Below are positions 53,483 through 63,453 of a stretch of DNA of 64,000 nt, one piece after another. Numbering within the stretch: the first letter of the stretch is position 1; the number at the start of each line of letters is the position of its first letter. This stretch comes from CAVPDG01 sp963702535 (GTDB lineage Bacteria; Chloroflexota; Anaerolineae; Anaerolineales; UBA4823): positions 129,969-193,968 of the forward strand of contig CAVPDG010000018.1 of the NCBI GenBank assembly GCA_963702535.1. Reading direction: 5' to 3'. Below the pieces are notes generated by a model that saw only the letters and a program-made list of their open reading frames with translations, made no database searches and was not told the origin of the DNA. The position numbers were made by a program, and so were the translations under genes.

Positions 53483-54153
53483 TCAATCTAGCGTCAAAAG
53501 TGGGGCGTTCTTCTGGAGCCACAGGCGCCTCGCTTTGTAATCCGGCATGAGCAGACCGACCTGTGCCCAAAATTCTTTCGAATGATTGTGGATGCGCAAA
53601 TGCACCAGCTCGTGTACGATGACGTAGTCGATCATCTCCTCAGGCGCCATCACCAGCCGCCAGGTGAAGCTGAGCGTGCCGCGCGTGCTGCAAGAACCCC
53701 AGCACGTGCACGCCGAGGTGATCCTGATCTGCTGGTACTCATATCCATATTGCGCTGCCAGCTCACTCACACGCTGGGGGATATGGGCTTTAGCCTGTCT
53801 CTTATACCAGCTTTCGAAAGCCAGCCGCGCCTTCGGGCGAGTAGCCGGCGACATCTTGAAGCTGCCATCCAGGTAAAGGGCGGTCTGCCTGCCCTTGACG
53901 AATTCCAGCCGGTATCTCTGACCCAGGTACCAGAACTCCTCGCCGGCGACAAACTTTTTACGCACCGGGGCGGGTCCCAGCTTGCGGGCTTTCTCCTGGG
54001 TGGCTTTATCCAATCCGCCTTGCTCTCCACCAGACGGCGGATGGTCTCGTCACTCGCCTGCAAGGGGGCGCGCACCACCAGGTTGCCATCCCGCTCAACG
54101 ATCAGGGCGATGGAGCGGCGTTTGCTGCGAATGATTTTACTGATTTCAAGCAT
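53483..54153 (-). CDS. YgjP-like metallopeptidase (frameshift near 54008)
   Basis: About 225 residues when joined. MLEISKIIRSKRRS and the ESKADWI segment stand in the first frame; the rest, from DKATQEKARKLG, is in another frame. HELVHLRIHNHSKEFW carries the HExxH zinc site and the third ligand region, and TSACTCWGSCSTRG is the family's conserved Cys/Trp strand (usually R-WGSC). YgjP/DUF45 members are SprT/M48-like; E. coli YgjP is reported to hydrolyse UTP. The role here is open. Confidence 0.8.
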
Positions 54154-54194
54154 GAGATACCTTTCAGGTTCAGTGGGAACAGCCGTAGAAGTAC

Positions 54195-54246
54195 CCGGAT
54201 TTAGTGGTGTTAAGGCGGCAATGCCGCCCTAACACCACTAATCCGG
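54195..54246. repeat. Large imperfect palindrome
   Basis: CCGGAT / ATCCGG, TAGTGGTGTTA / TAACACCACTA and GGCGGC / GCCGCC nest around a three-to-four-base centre. It lies between the beta-helix gene and the YgjP-like gene and is a likely terminator or dispersed palindrome. Confidence 0.7.
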
Positions 54247-54279
54247 AAATCATCACGGTAAATCCCAATGAGCCATCTT

Positions 54280-55577
54280 TCAGCGGGCGACCATCGGTAA
54301 GAATAGCGAGATGGGCGGAGGAGGGTTGTACTCATCCGCGCCAACGTCTGCATTGAAGCCCAGGGGGCGAGAGTCGCCATCAATATCCGATGGAACGGCA
54401 GGTAGCGGCGCCACACGATCGATCGCCTGGCTGGCGCTGGCAGCCAGGTGCAAATCACCTCCCGCAGCGTTTACGAACCAGCCTGCGACAGCGTTGGTCA
54501 CGTTACCGCCGAGCACGGCAGATGCGCCATCACGCTGGCGCAGCAAGTAACTGGTCAGGTTATTGGTGATCTCCACCTGTGTATTGGGGAAACGCCACTC
54601 GATCGAAGAGAACGGCGGCTGCGTTGAGAAGATGCTGTTATAAATCGCCTGCACCTGGCAGGCGTTCCACAAGCAGATGCCGCAATCGAAACCGGATTGC
54701 GAGGCGAATAAATCGCTATCCGCAGCCGATATGAAGTTGTTGCGGATCACCCCTGAAAAATGATCGACATAGCTCCCCTGGGCGCCTGGGCAGGGATTGT
54801 CGTTGTAGGTACGGCCTAGCCCGCTCGTCGCCAAGCCGAAGCCCACACCCCGGGCGTTATCGTGCAGCCGGTTGCGCTCGACAACCGTATCCGCGAGCCG
54901 CGCCAGAAATGGATGGCGTGCTCCGAGAGGCCGCTTGGGCACCAAAAACCGCTGACCGTGTTATCCCTGATCACCCAGCCGCGTGCCTGGTGGGCGTCAA
55001 CGCCGCCGGTATAGCAGTTGTCCCGGATGTGAGAGCGTCCCTGGTCAGTGAGCTCGACCTGGGAGCAGGCTATTACGCCTCGATCGGGGAAGTGAGCCGC
55101 ATCAACCGGGTTGATCTTAATCGCCTGCTGACCCGGATCTACGATATGCACGTTGTAGATCAAGGTGCCAGTGGTATCTGCTGTGACGCTGGACATGACA
55201 TGAATCGGGTGATCGTAAGCTTCCCGCAGAGTCAAATCTGCCACTGTGACATTTGAGGCAGCCACCTGGATGATCTCGGTAGTCAGGTAATCTCCATCGA
55301 GCACAACCGCATCCCGGTTTCCGGAAGCGCTGCGCAGGCTTACTCCGGGGGTATCGAGAAGCAAATACGCCCCGTTCAGGGGATAAACCCCGTCAGCAAC
55401 CAGGATGGCGGTACCAGAGGCGGCTGAATTGACTGCTGCTACCAGTTCTGGGACGCTATCGACCAGGATCGTCGCCCCGCCCGGAGTAGGCAGCGCCGGG
55501 CAGTAATCTTGCGCCTGACTGATCGGGGATAACTCTACCCATAAGATCATCAACAGTAAGGAAGCGACCAGCTTCAC
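54280..55577 (-). CDS. Secreted right-handed beta-helix protein (frameshift near 54900)
   Basis: About 430 residues when joined. A signal peptide (1-22, cut near SQAQ) leads into repeated short strands with VVLDGDYLT, NVTVADLTL, GWVIRDNTVSG and VIRNNFISA patterns, as in parallel beta-helix proteins. A slip near 54900 breaks the frame after FWRGSR; the other continues DTVVERNRLHDN. The end has DIDGDSRP...DVGADEY, a motif of secreted beta-helix proteins, and a hydrophobic PMVAR tail. A carbohydrate-binding or lyase role is possible. Confidence 0.75.
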
Positions 55578-55583
55578 ACCAAT

Positions 55584-56676
55584 TCAGCCCACCCAGCGCA
55601 GCATACCGGTCTCAGCGGCGTCGTAGCCCCCAAAGCCGGCGATGACCGTTTTGGCTTGCTCGCCCGCCAGCCATTCAACCAGCCGGGCGACGGAAGCTTG
55701 CTCGAGGCTCTCCGCCGGGATGACCAGGTCGTAACGCTCCTGCACCAGGAAAATGAAATCCAACCCATAGGTCAACGCCACCGCCTGCAAGCCAAAACCC
55801 ACGTCCACCTGCCCGGCTGCCACGGCAGCTGCCACATCGGAGTGGGTCATGCGCTCATCACCATAGCCCTGGATCCGGGAGGATCGATACCCAGGCGGTG
55901 CAGGGCGGCGTCCAGCCAGACGCGCGTCCCGGAGCCCGCCTGGCGATTGACGAAGCGCAAGCCGGGTCGAGCCAGGTCTTCCAGGCTATGCAAGCCAGCG
56001 GGGTTCCCGGCTGGAACCAACAAACCGAGGCGGCGGTGCGCCAGAGTCGCCAGCGCCGCCTGCCTTCCGGGCAACAAGCGGCGCACAAATGGCGCATTGT
56101 AGCTATCGCTCTCGGCGTCCCACAGGTGGCAGCCTGCCACGTCGGCTTTGCCTTCTGCCAGGGCGATCAAACCACCCAGGCTGCCCGTAAATCCGAGCTG
56201 CAGGCTGAAGGCGGGCACGATCTCCGGGAAGTGCGCCCCCAGCCATGCCAGCACCGGGTCATGGCTGCCGGCAAAGCGCAGCGTGTGCGCCTGGGCTGGC
56301 GCCGGCTGCTGGACGATGACCTGCCAGCGCTCCATCGCCTGGCGCATGGCAGCATCGATCTCCGGGGGTGAGTAACCGGCAGTCAGCACCTCCAGCAAGA
56401 AGGCTTCGGAGCGGTGGACGAGGCTTGCCCAGCGCAGGGCGGAATCGCCCACCTGCCTGGCAGAGCTCACCACGCAGTGCCCTGTCCGGCGCGGCTGACC
56501 ACCAGCCCCAGCAACGCCAGCTCCTGGTAGGCGCGCTGCACCGTCCCTACTGTGCAGCCCCATTGCGCAGCCATCTGGCGCACCGAGGGCAGGCGATCGC
56601 CTGGGTTGAGCTTGCCGCGTAAAATCTCCTGGCGGATCTCCTCAGCGATCTTACGGTAAAGATGGGTCTCTTCCAT
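55584..56676 (-). CDS. GntR-type regulator fused to periplasmic-binding-like domain (two frameshifts)
   Basis: About 363 residues when joined. Residues 1-70 are a GntR winged helix (LRGKLNPGDRLPSVRQMAAQ, then VQRAYQEL). After a slip near 56475 the effector part follows: HTLRFAGSHDPVLAWLGAHF, then LRFVNRQAGSGTRVW. A second slip near 55850 leads to MTHSDVAAAVAAGQVDVGFG. This C-terminal PBP-like domain is typical of molybdate/tungstate-type regulators. It diverges from the gene set at 56835-60272 (wtpAB), so it probably controls it. Start ATG 56676. Confidence 0.8.
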
Positions 56677-56834
56677 AGTGAATAGTATAGCACGCCGGTG
56701 AATTCCTGGCTTATTTCGATTGTGAAAAAGGCTGCAATCCCCGAGTAACTGTATAGTAGTTATGGTATAAATATACTCAGGATCGAATTCACCGCCCATC
56801 AGCAACTCTAAGCATTCCATCGAGGAGAAACATC

Positions 56835-58334
56835 ATGAGAAAAAGCTTACTGACCCTGGCACCGCTCATCCTGCTGGCGCTCTTCTGTGCTGCGTGTGCA
56901 TCCACAACCCCTACCCCCACGAATCCCCCACCGACACCGGAGGTCATCCAGCCGACCGAAGCGCCCAGCGCTACACCCTCTCCCACTGCGACCCCACAAC
57001 CGGTAAGCGCCGAGATCGTCCTCACCATCAGCGGACCCAACGGGGAAAAAACCTTCACGATGGATGATTTAAAGGAACTGCCGGTCGCCGAGGGGCAGGC
57101 AGGCATCAAGAGCAGCACCGGCAGGATCACCATTCCGGCACAGTTCACCGGTGTGGAGCTGATGGAGCTGGCGAGCCAGGCAGGTGGGCTTGACCCATCC
57201 CTGGGCGTGAACGTGGTGGCTGAAGACGGCTATGCCATGACCTTCTCCTACGACCAGATCACCCAGGGAGATTTCATCGCCTACGATCCCGCTACCGGCG
57301 ACGAGAAAAAGATGAGCGAGCCGCTCAAGGTGATCCTTGCCTACGCCCGTGAGGGAGATTCTCTAGACAAGGATAGCGACGGCACACTACGCCTGGCGAT
57401 CATCAGCCCAAAGAACAACCAGGTTACCGATGGGCACTGGTCGGTCAAGTGGGTCAACCGCCTGGAGATCAAGCCGCTCGGCGCCGAGTGGGACCTGCAA
57501 TTGACTGGCATCATCAGCGATACGGTCGACCGCAACAGCTTCCAATCCTGCGCGGCTTCCCTCTGCCACCAGGGGAGCTGGACGGACGATAAAGCTCAAA
57601 AGTGGGTCGGCGTGCCACTCTGGTATTTGGTGGGACGCATGGACGACGAGATCAAGCACGATGGACCCGCCTTCAACCAAGCGCTCGCCGATACAGGCTA
57701 CGCTATCCAGCTGATCGCCACCGATGGCTACTCCACCACCCTGCAAAGCTCCCAGGTTACCCGCAACAACGATCTCGTCCTGGCATACCAGGTAAACGAA
57801 AACCCACTGCCCGACAAATACTTCCCGCTGCGCCTGGTGGGCAATGAGCTGCAGAAAAACCAGCTCATCGGGCAGGTGGCTGAGATCAAAATGATCTTTG
57901 ACGCCGCCGCTGCGACACCGGCGCTCACGCCGACCTCCCCTCCGGCAGCAGCCGCAACCAGCGCACCGGTCACCGTCCAGGGCGACCTGGTGATCTTCGG
58001 GCTGGTGGATAATCCGCTGGGGTTGAAAGAGGCGGACCTGCGGAAAATGGAGGTGGTTGAACTGACTGCCGAGCACCCGAAAAAGGGGAAGGAGACCTAT
58101 CAGGGCATCCGCCTGGGCGCACTCCTGGAGCTGGCTGGGCTCAAGCCGGAGGCGAGCAAGCTGGTCTTCAGCGCCGCCGATGGCTACACAGCCGAGCTGG
58201 GTGTGAGCGACCTGCAGGCATGCACTGACTGCCTGCTGGCTTTCACAAACACGCCAGGTAAATTCAAGCTGGTGATGCCAGGCATGGAAAGCTCGTTGTG
58301 GGTGAAAGACATCGCATCCATCGAAGCCAGGTAG
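56835..58334 (+). CDS. Lipoprotein with repeated molybdopterin-binding-like domains
   Basis: A 499-residue exported lipoprotein (signal 1-20, lipobox CAAC at Cys21) with a Thr/Pro linker. At least two, perhaps three, domains of the sulfite-oxidase-type molybdopterin-binding fold can be seen: FTMDDLKELP...FTGVELMELA, WTDDKAQKWVGVPLWYLVGRMDD and LKEADLRKMEVVEL...YQGIRLGALLELA. None keeps the catalytic Cys of true sulfite oxidases. A CAASLCHQ and a CTDC pair may bind metal. Placed before wtpA, it may help bind or sense Mo/W cofactor. Confidence 0.7.
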   Translation: MRKSLLTLAPLILLALFCAACASTTPTPTNPPPTPEVIQPTEAPSATPSPTATPQPVSAEIVLTISGPNGEKTFTMDDLKELPVAEGQAGIKSSTGRITIPAQFTGVELMELASQAGGLDPSLGVNVVAEDGYAMTFSYDQITQGDFIAYDPATGDEKKMSEPLKVILAYAREGDSLDKDSDGTLRLAIISPKNNQVTDGHWSVKWVNRLEIKPLGAEWDLQLTGIISDTVDRNSFQSCAASLCHQGSWTDDKAQKWVGVPLWYLVGRMDDEIKHDGPAFNQALADTGYAIQLIATDGYSTTLQSSQVTRNNDLVLAYQVNENPLPDKYFPLRLVGNELQKNQLIGQVAEIKMIFDAAAATPALTPTSPPAAAATSAPVTVQGDLVIFGLVDNPLGLKEADLRKMEVVELTAEHPKKGKETYQGIRLGALLELAGLKPEASKLVFSAADGYTAELGVSDLQACTDCLLAFTNTPGKFKLVMPGMESSLWVKDIASIEAR

Positions 58335-58347
58335 CCGGTCCGGGTCT

Positions 58348-59490
58348 ATGAGATTGCGAGCATTCCTTTACCTCACACTGGTTTTCCTGCTCAGCGGTTG
58401 CCTTGCCAGGGCTCCAGCAAGTGAAGACGCCACCGGGCTTACACCTCCTCCGCTGACGCTGGAGCCCGCGGCCACTTCTGCCCCGCAGGAAAGGATCCCT
58501 TTACGCGTCTTCTGCGCGGGAAGCCTGATCCGTCCCTTCGATGAGCTGGAGAAAGCCTTCGAAGCGCTGCACCCGCAGGTGGACGTGCTGATGGAGTGCC
58601 ATGGCAGCATCCAGGTCATCCGCCATGTCACCGAGTTGCACGAGAAAATCGATGTGGTAGCGACAGCGGATCACGCCCTGATCCCCATGCTGATGTACGC
58701 CTCCACTGATCCTGATACGGGAAAACCCTACGCCGACTGGTATATCCGCTTTGCCAGCAATCGCCTGGCGCTGGCGTACACTCCGCAAAGCCAGGGTGCC
58801 AGCTCAATCGGCGCCGGCAACTGGTATGACGCCATTATCCAACCCGGCGCGCGCCTGGGCATTGCCGACCCGCGCTTCGACGCCGCTGGCTACCGCGCCC
58901 TGATGGCGCTCCGCCTGGCTGAGGATGCTTATCAACAGCCGGGCATTTTCGATCGTGTCATTGCAGGTCGTTTCAAATACCCGATCACGAACTTCGAGGA
59001 CGACGACTTCACCGTGATCAGCGTGCCCGAGATTATGGAGCCTAAGTCCGATTCGGGCATCCTGATGCGCGGCGCCAGCATCCAGCTCATCGCCCTGCTC
59101 GAATCTGGAGACCTGGATTACGCCTTCGAATACGAGAGCGTCATCCGCCAGCACGGCTTGAACTGGGTCGAGTTGCCGGAGGCGGTCAACCTGGGGAATG
59201 AAGCCTACAACCCTCAATACGGCCGGGTGCAGGTCGAGATGGATTTCCAGCGCTTTGCCTCCGTCAAGCCGGTGTTCAAGGGCGAGCAGATCGGCTACGG
59301 CATCACCATCCCCAGCAACGCGCCCCAGCCTGAACTGGCAGCCGAATTCATCGCTTTCATGCTGGGTCCAGAGGGTCGGCAGATCATGGAGGCGAATTAC
59401 CATCCCTTGCTACCGCAGCCGGTGTGCGACCAGGCGCAATCCATCCCGGCTGAGCTGCGGAGCCTTTGCTCCGGGGAACCGGCGCCTTGA
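58348..59490 (+). CDS. wtpA: Tungstate/molybdate ABC transporter, substrate-binding lipoprotein
   Basis: A 380-residue lipoprotein (lipobox LLSGC, Cys18). The mature part starts RVFCAGSLIRPFDELEKAF, with the serine-rich oxyanion loop of the family, and continues with VVATADHALI, then GIADPRFDAAGYRAL, and DYAFEYESV. It fits WtpA/ModA-type proteins that bind tungstate with high affinity. wtpB follows with a 4-base TTGA overlap. It lies 13 bases after the lipoprotein gene. Confidence 0.9.
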   Translation: MRLRAFLYLTLVFLLSGCLARAPASEDATGLTPPPLTLEPAATSAPQERIPLRVFCAGSLIRPFDELEKAFEALHPQVDVLMECHGSIQVIRHVTELHEKIDVVATADHALIPMLMYASTDPDTGKPYADWYIRFASNRLALAYTPQSQGASSIGAGNWYDAIIQPGARLGIADPRFDAAGYRALMALRLAEDAYQQPGIFDRVIAGRFKYPITNFEDDDFTVISVPEIMEPKSDSGILMRGASIQLIALLESGDLDYAFEYESVIRQHGLNWVELPEAVNLGNEAYNPQYGRVQVEMDFQRFASVKPVFKGEQIGYGITIPSNAPQPELAAEFIAFMLGPEGRQIMEANYHPLLPQPVCDQAQSIPAELRSLCSGEPAP

Positions 59491-60272
59491 AGCGCTGGCG
59501 CGCGCCGCTCACGCGCCTCTTCAGCCTGGCAGGCGGCATCCTGGTGCTGTTTGTGGCGCTGCCGCTCATCGCCACGCTGCTGGCGACTACCCCGGCGGAG
59601 GTGAGACAGACCCTGCTGGACCCACAGGTGCTGCAATCCCTGGGGCTGACATTCCTGGCGGGGGCGCTGGCAACCGGCATCGCCGTTTTGCTGGGGCTTC
59701 CGCTGGCATACCTGCTCGCCCGCTACCGGTTTCGCGGCAAGGGGATCGTCGAGGGGCTGATGGACCTGCCCATCGTGATCCCCCATACCGCGGCGGGCAT
59801 CGCCTTGCTGATGGTATTTGGCAGCAAAGGTGTTTTCGGACGTCTGCTGGCGCCGTTCGGGCTTTACTTCGTCGACACCCTGGCAGGCATCGTGGTCGCC
59901 ATGCTCTTCGTCAGCCTGCCTTACCTGGTCAACATGAGCCGAGAGTCGTTCGCCCTGATCGATAGCGAGCTGGAACAGGCTGCCTCCGTCGATGGCGCCT
60001 CCGCCTGGCAGGCTATCTGGTTGGTGACGCTGCCTATCGCCTGGCGGGGAATTGCCGGCGGCGCGCTGATGATGTGGGCGCGCGGCATCAGCGAGTTCGG
60101 CGCGGTCATCATACTTGCCTACCATCCGAGTGTGATCACCGTGCTGCTCTATGAGCGCTTTGCGGGATTTGGCTTGTCTGCCGCCCTTCCGGTGACGGTT
60201 GTACTACTCTTGTTCGTCCTGCTGATCTTTGGTTTTTTGCGTTTCTTCCTGATCCCCGAGCGGCTTCCCTAG
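59487..60272 (+). CDS. wtpB: Tungstate/molybdate ABC transporter, permease
   Basis: A 261-residue permease from TTG 59487, whose TTGA overlaps the wtpA stop. It has six hydrophobic helices and the ABC permease EAA loop in LEQAASVDGASAWQAIWL. It pairs with WtpA. No wtpC ATPase gene follows; the next genes are convergent and belong to an ECF system. The end overlaps the convergent ECF S gene by 4 bases. Confidence 0.88.
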   Translation: MKRWRAPLTRLFSLAGGILVLFVALPLIATLLATTPAEVRQTLLDPQVLQSLGLTFLAGALATGIAVLLGLPLAYLLARYRFRGKGIVEGLMDLPIVIPHTAAGIALLMVFGSKGVFGRLLAPFGLYFVDTLAGIVVAMLFVSLPYLVNMSRESFALIDSELEQAASVDGASAWQAIWLVTLPIAWRGIAGGALMMWARGISEFGAVIILAYHPSVITVLLYERFAGFGLSAALPVTVVLLLFVLLIFGFLRFFLIPERLP

Positions 60273-60812
60273 CGTTTTTCCTCCAGATAAGCAAAAAAGC
60301 CTGCCTTGCGCAGGGCGATCAGGGTCAAGCCGCCGAGCAAGCCGCCCAACGCGCCGAAGACGATATAGCTCACCAGGCTGCGCGCCAGCCCCAGGGCTAC
60401 AAAACCGAGCGGCGCGCCGCTCACCAGCCCGATGCCCCACTTGACCAGGAACTTTGCCATGTTTCCAAACAGCCCCGCCAGCGTTGCTGTCGCCAGGTTC
60501 TCGGGGCTGCCCAGAAACATGAGTGTCAGATCGACGCCTACGCCTGCCAGGGTATACGATAAGAGCGTATCCAGCGCGCCGAAATCGCCCAGCCCCAGAA
60601 AAGCCGCCAGCAATCCGGAGGTCAGACCGACGAGACTGGCGGCCCCCGTTGGGGACCACCCGCGCAGCCACCACCAGGATCGCCATCCAGAACAGCCCGG
60701 AGTGACCTGGCAGCTGCAGGGGCAGCTTGAGGGCGATCTTGGCGACCACCACCAGCGCCGCAAACATCGCCATTAAGATCAACTGGAAGGTGGAAAAGTA
60801 TCGTTCTTTCAT
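60269..60812 (-). CDS. ECF transporter S (substrate-binding) component (frameshift near 60646)
   Basis: About 180 residues when joined, with six predicted helices. MKERYFSTFQLILMAMFAAL and PGHSGLFWMAILVVAA are in one frame; an extra A near 60646 (around PTGAAS) shifts to the rest (LVGLTSGLLAAFLGLG onward). It has the Ala-rich helix 1 that contacts EcfT. The vitamin is not evident; a link to the molybdopterin-like neighbour is possible. It is last in a tightly overlapping operon. Confidence 0.78.
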
Positions 60813-61314
60813 GGCGTGTTGATCTCTATCCGGTCTACATCCTGTATCCATTCGTCACGCGTATCCAGCTTGGGCAACAGGGAGACCAGCTTCAATGTAC
60901 CCCGGTTAGATAGGTCAAACATCACCATATTAGCCCATCTTGAACCTCCGCCCAGTTAAGCACGGCAGATTTTCCCCGGCTGGTGCTGACGACAGTGATA
61001 ACCGTGTCTGGAGCTAATTGATCAGGGTCAGCAGGTAGATGCACAGCAGAACATCTCGCAACAACCAGCCTTCCTGCAGTTTGCCTCGACTGCATCCGAT
61101 AAAGCTGACCTTCCCCAGCTTTTCCATATCGGCAGGTGTAAATCCCGCTACCAGCTCACCGTCGAAGTAGATCGGAACACTTCCTGCTGGCAGAGGGGTG
61201 GCCGTCCCCTGGGGTGTTAACATCCCTGCGGCGCAGCCAATCCACGCCAAGGATGACTGCCACGAAAACCAGCAGGATCACAATTGCCAGAATGATTTTG
61301 TTCCCTTGTCTCAT
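60809..61314 (-). CDS. Membrane-anchored molybdopterin-binding-like domain protein (several frameshifts)
   Basis: About 165 residues when joined from three frames. One N-terminal helix (IILAIVILLVFVAVILGVD), then IYFDGELVAGFTPADMEK, then SRGKLQEGWLLRDVL and LPADPDQLAPDTVITVVST, and finally FDLSNRGTLKLVSLLPKL. The pattern matches the domains of the 56835 lipoprotein. ATG 61314 overlaps the EcfT stop; the end overlaps the S-component start (ATGA). The break points are near 61215, 61040 and 60925. Short and degraded-looking; sequence errors are likely. Confidence 0.6.
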
Positions 61315-62033
61315 ATCCTCACTCCAAATAGAAGCCCTAAAACCAGGATCACTCCCCCCAGCAACAACCAATCGGATCCCAAGGACAGCCTCTGAGACGG
61401 GCGCCGGTGGGGTGAATCAAAGCCGCGTGCATAAGCCGCTTCGGTGATCATCCAGGCGCGCTTGGTGGTCAGTACAATAGCCGGCACCGTGAAAGCCACC
61501 AGGTTGCGCGTCTGGCGCAGCAACTGCCGCCAATCCTTTCCCGACGGCCAGACGCCACGCGCCCGCTGCGCCTCTTCGATCATCCGCCATTCTTCATCCA
61601 TCAGGCTCAGGCTCTGGAAAGCCAGCCCCAGGCTGAAGGCATACCGGTAGGGCAGGCCAGGCTTTCCAGCGCAAGGCTCAGCCGCGGGGGGTGGTAGTGG
61701 CAACCAGCAGCGAGAACACGCCCGCCAGCAATACCAGGCGCAGCGTGACCGCCACCGCTAGCTGGAGGTTGATCAGCCACACATCCAGGATAAAGAGAAT
61801 GAGCAGCAGCCAGCGCAAACGCCAGACCTGGCGCGCCGCCGAAGGCAGCAGCCGCGCCCAGCCCAGGAACACGGTATACAAAGCCGAGATCACCAATCGC
61901 CCCAGGGGCAGCATGACCGCCAGCGAGGCGCACAACCCATTGCCAGCTTGACGCGCGGGTCAATCCGGCGTAAAGGCGAGGCCTCGATCAGCACCAGCCG
62001 ATACATCTCGCGGCGCGCCCCCCGGTTCAGCAT
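61311..62033 (-). CDS. ECF transporter T (transmembrane) component (two frameshifts)
   Basis: About 240 residues when joined. LVLIEASPLRRIDPRVKLAM is the amphipathic start of EcfT/CbiQ; the middle (LGRLVISALYTVFLGWARLL) is in a second frame and SLGLAFQSLSLMDEEWRMIE with the Ala-Arg-Gly motif (EAQRARG) in a third. A second ARG motif (AAYARGF) follows later. These motifs dock on the ATPases. Slips lie near 61930 and 61685. The start ATG 62033 overlaps the end of the ATPase gene (ATGCTGA). Confidence 0.78.
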
Positions 62034-63425
62034 GGAACTTCCACCCAATCTGGAACACGCAAGCCGATCTCCTCCCATATGCCTGCCTGGCGCAGCAGCT
62101 CGGACGGCGCGCCGAAGCGGCGATCCCGGACGCGCCGAGCAGGATCAGCCGGTCCGCCTGGGCTGCCAGCTCGATATCGTGGGTAGAAAAGGCAACCACC
62201 TGACCCGTCGCAGCCAGAGCACGCAGCACGAGCAGCAAGGATTTGTGGTAGGTGTCCAGACCCAACGCCGGCTCATCTAACAACACCCCATGTCTGGGGC
62301 GTAACATCAACACCGTCGCCAGGGCGACACGACGTTTTTCACCCTCGCTGAGCAGGAGCGGAGGCGCCTGCTCGTAACGTTCCAGGTCCAACGCAGCCAG
62401 CAAGAAATGGTACAAATTCACGTCTGGCTGGGGAACGTGGTACAGGATCTCATCGCGAACGCTGGGATCGAAGAGCTGCAGATCGGGATTTTGAAAGACA
62501 ATACCCAGTTGGGGATTTTCTAACTCGCCATGTGCGCATATTTCCAACTCGCCGCTGTAGGGCTGCAAACCCGCCAGCAGGCGTAGCAGGTGGTCTTGCG
62601 CACCCCGTTCGTCCTACCAGCGCAGTGACCTGCCCGCCCTGCAGGTGCAAGTCCCAGCCATTCAAAATAGTACGCCCTCCCAACTCAACAACCAGGTCGC
62701 TGGCGTCAATCCTGATTTCCCGTTTTTTTACCACCGGCCATTCCGCGCAATCATCATCCTGCGGCTGGCGGGGGACACCTCCCAATTCCAGCGCGTGAAA
62801 GCGGGAAAATCGCGCAGGTATCCTGGCGATGCGCGATCACAGCCGCCCCTCCCTGCGCGGTGCGCTTCTCCAGAAGGTCAACCAGGTCAAAGGCGGCGCG
62901 GGTATCCAACATGGAAAGCGGCTCATCCAGGACGAGCACAGGGGGGCGCCGGGCAGTAATTGCTGCCAGGGCGAGTTTCTGCTGCTCACCGCCCGAGAGG
63001 GTTTGAGGCGCACACTGGCGCAGCGCCTCCAGCCCGAACTCAACCAGCGTCTCATCCACCTGCTGCCTGATCTCGGCTGCGGGCAGACCCAGGTTTTCCG
63101 GCCCAAAAACGATCTCCTCCTCCACGGTGACGCCAGCATCTGCGCTGAGGATTCTGGAATACCAACCCAGCTGCTTCGGATAACATCCACAGCGGCGTCT
63201 GGGACGTAGGCTCACCTGCCAACCAGACCGCGCCGCTCATTTTGCCATGGTAAAGGTGGGGGATCATGCCCGTCAGGCAGCGCGCCAATGTGCTCTTACC
63301 GCACCCCGACTCGCCGCCGATGTACAGTGCCTGCCCTTCATCCAGTTGCAGAGAGATAAGCGCCAGCCCGCGCCCATCCTGCGGGTAGGCAAAAGCCACT
63401 TGCTAGCGTGCAACAGGGCAGTCAT
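62027..63425 (-). CDS. ECF transporter ATPase with two fused ABC domains (several frameshifts)
   Basis: About 465 residues when joined. ABC domain 1: FAYPQDGRG, Walker A GGESGCGKST, signature LSGGEQQKL, Walker B PVLVLDEPLS. No stop separates it from domain 2 (VELGGRTILNGWDL, QLGIVFQNPDLQLFD, signature LSEGEKRR, Walker B HGVLLDEPALG). In domain 2 the Walker A (VGRTG...) is broken by small indels near 62595-62610. Slips also lie near 63150, 62815 and 62110. ATG 63425 is taken as start (MTALLHAS). Confidence 0.75.
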
Positions 63426-63453
63426 CGGAATAGCCCGCCGCCAGATCGGACGC

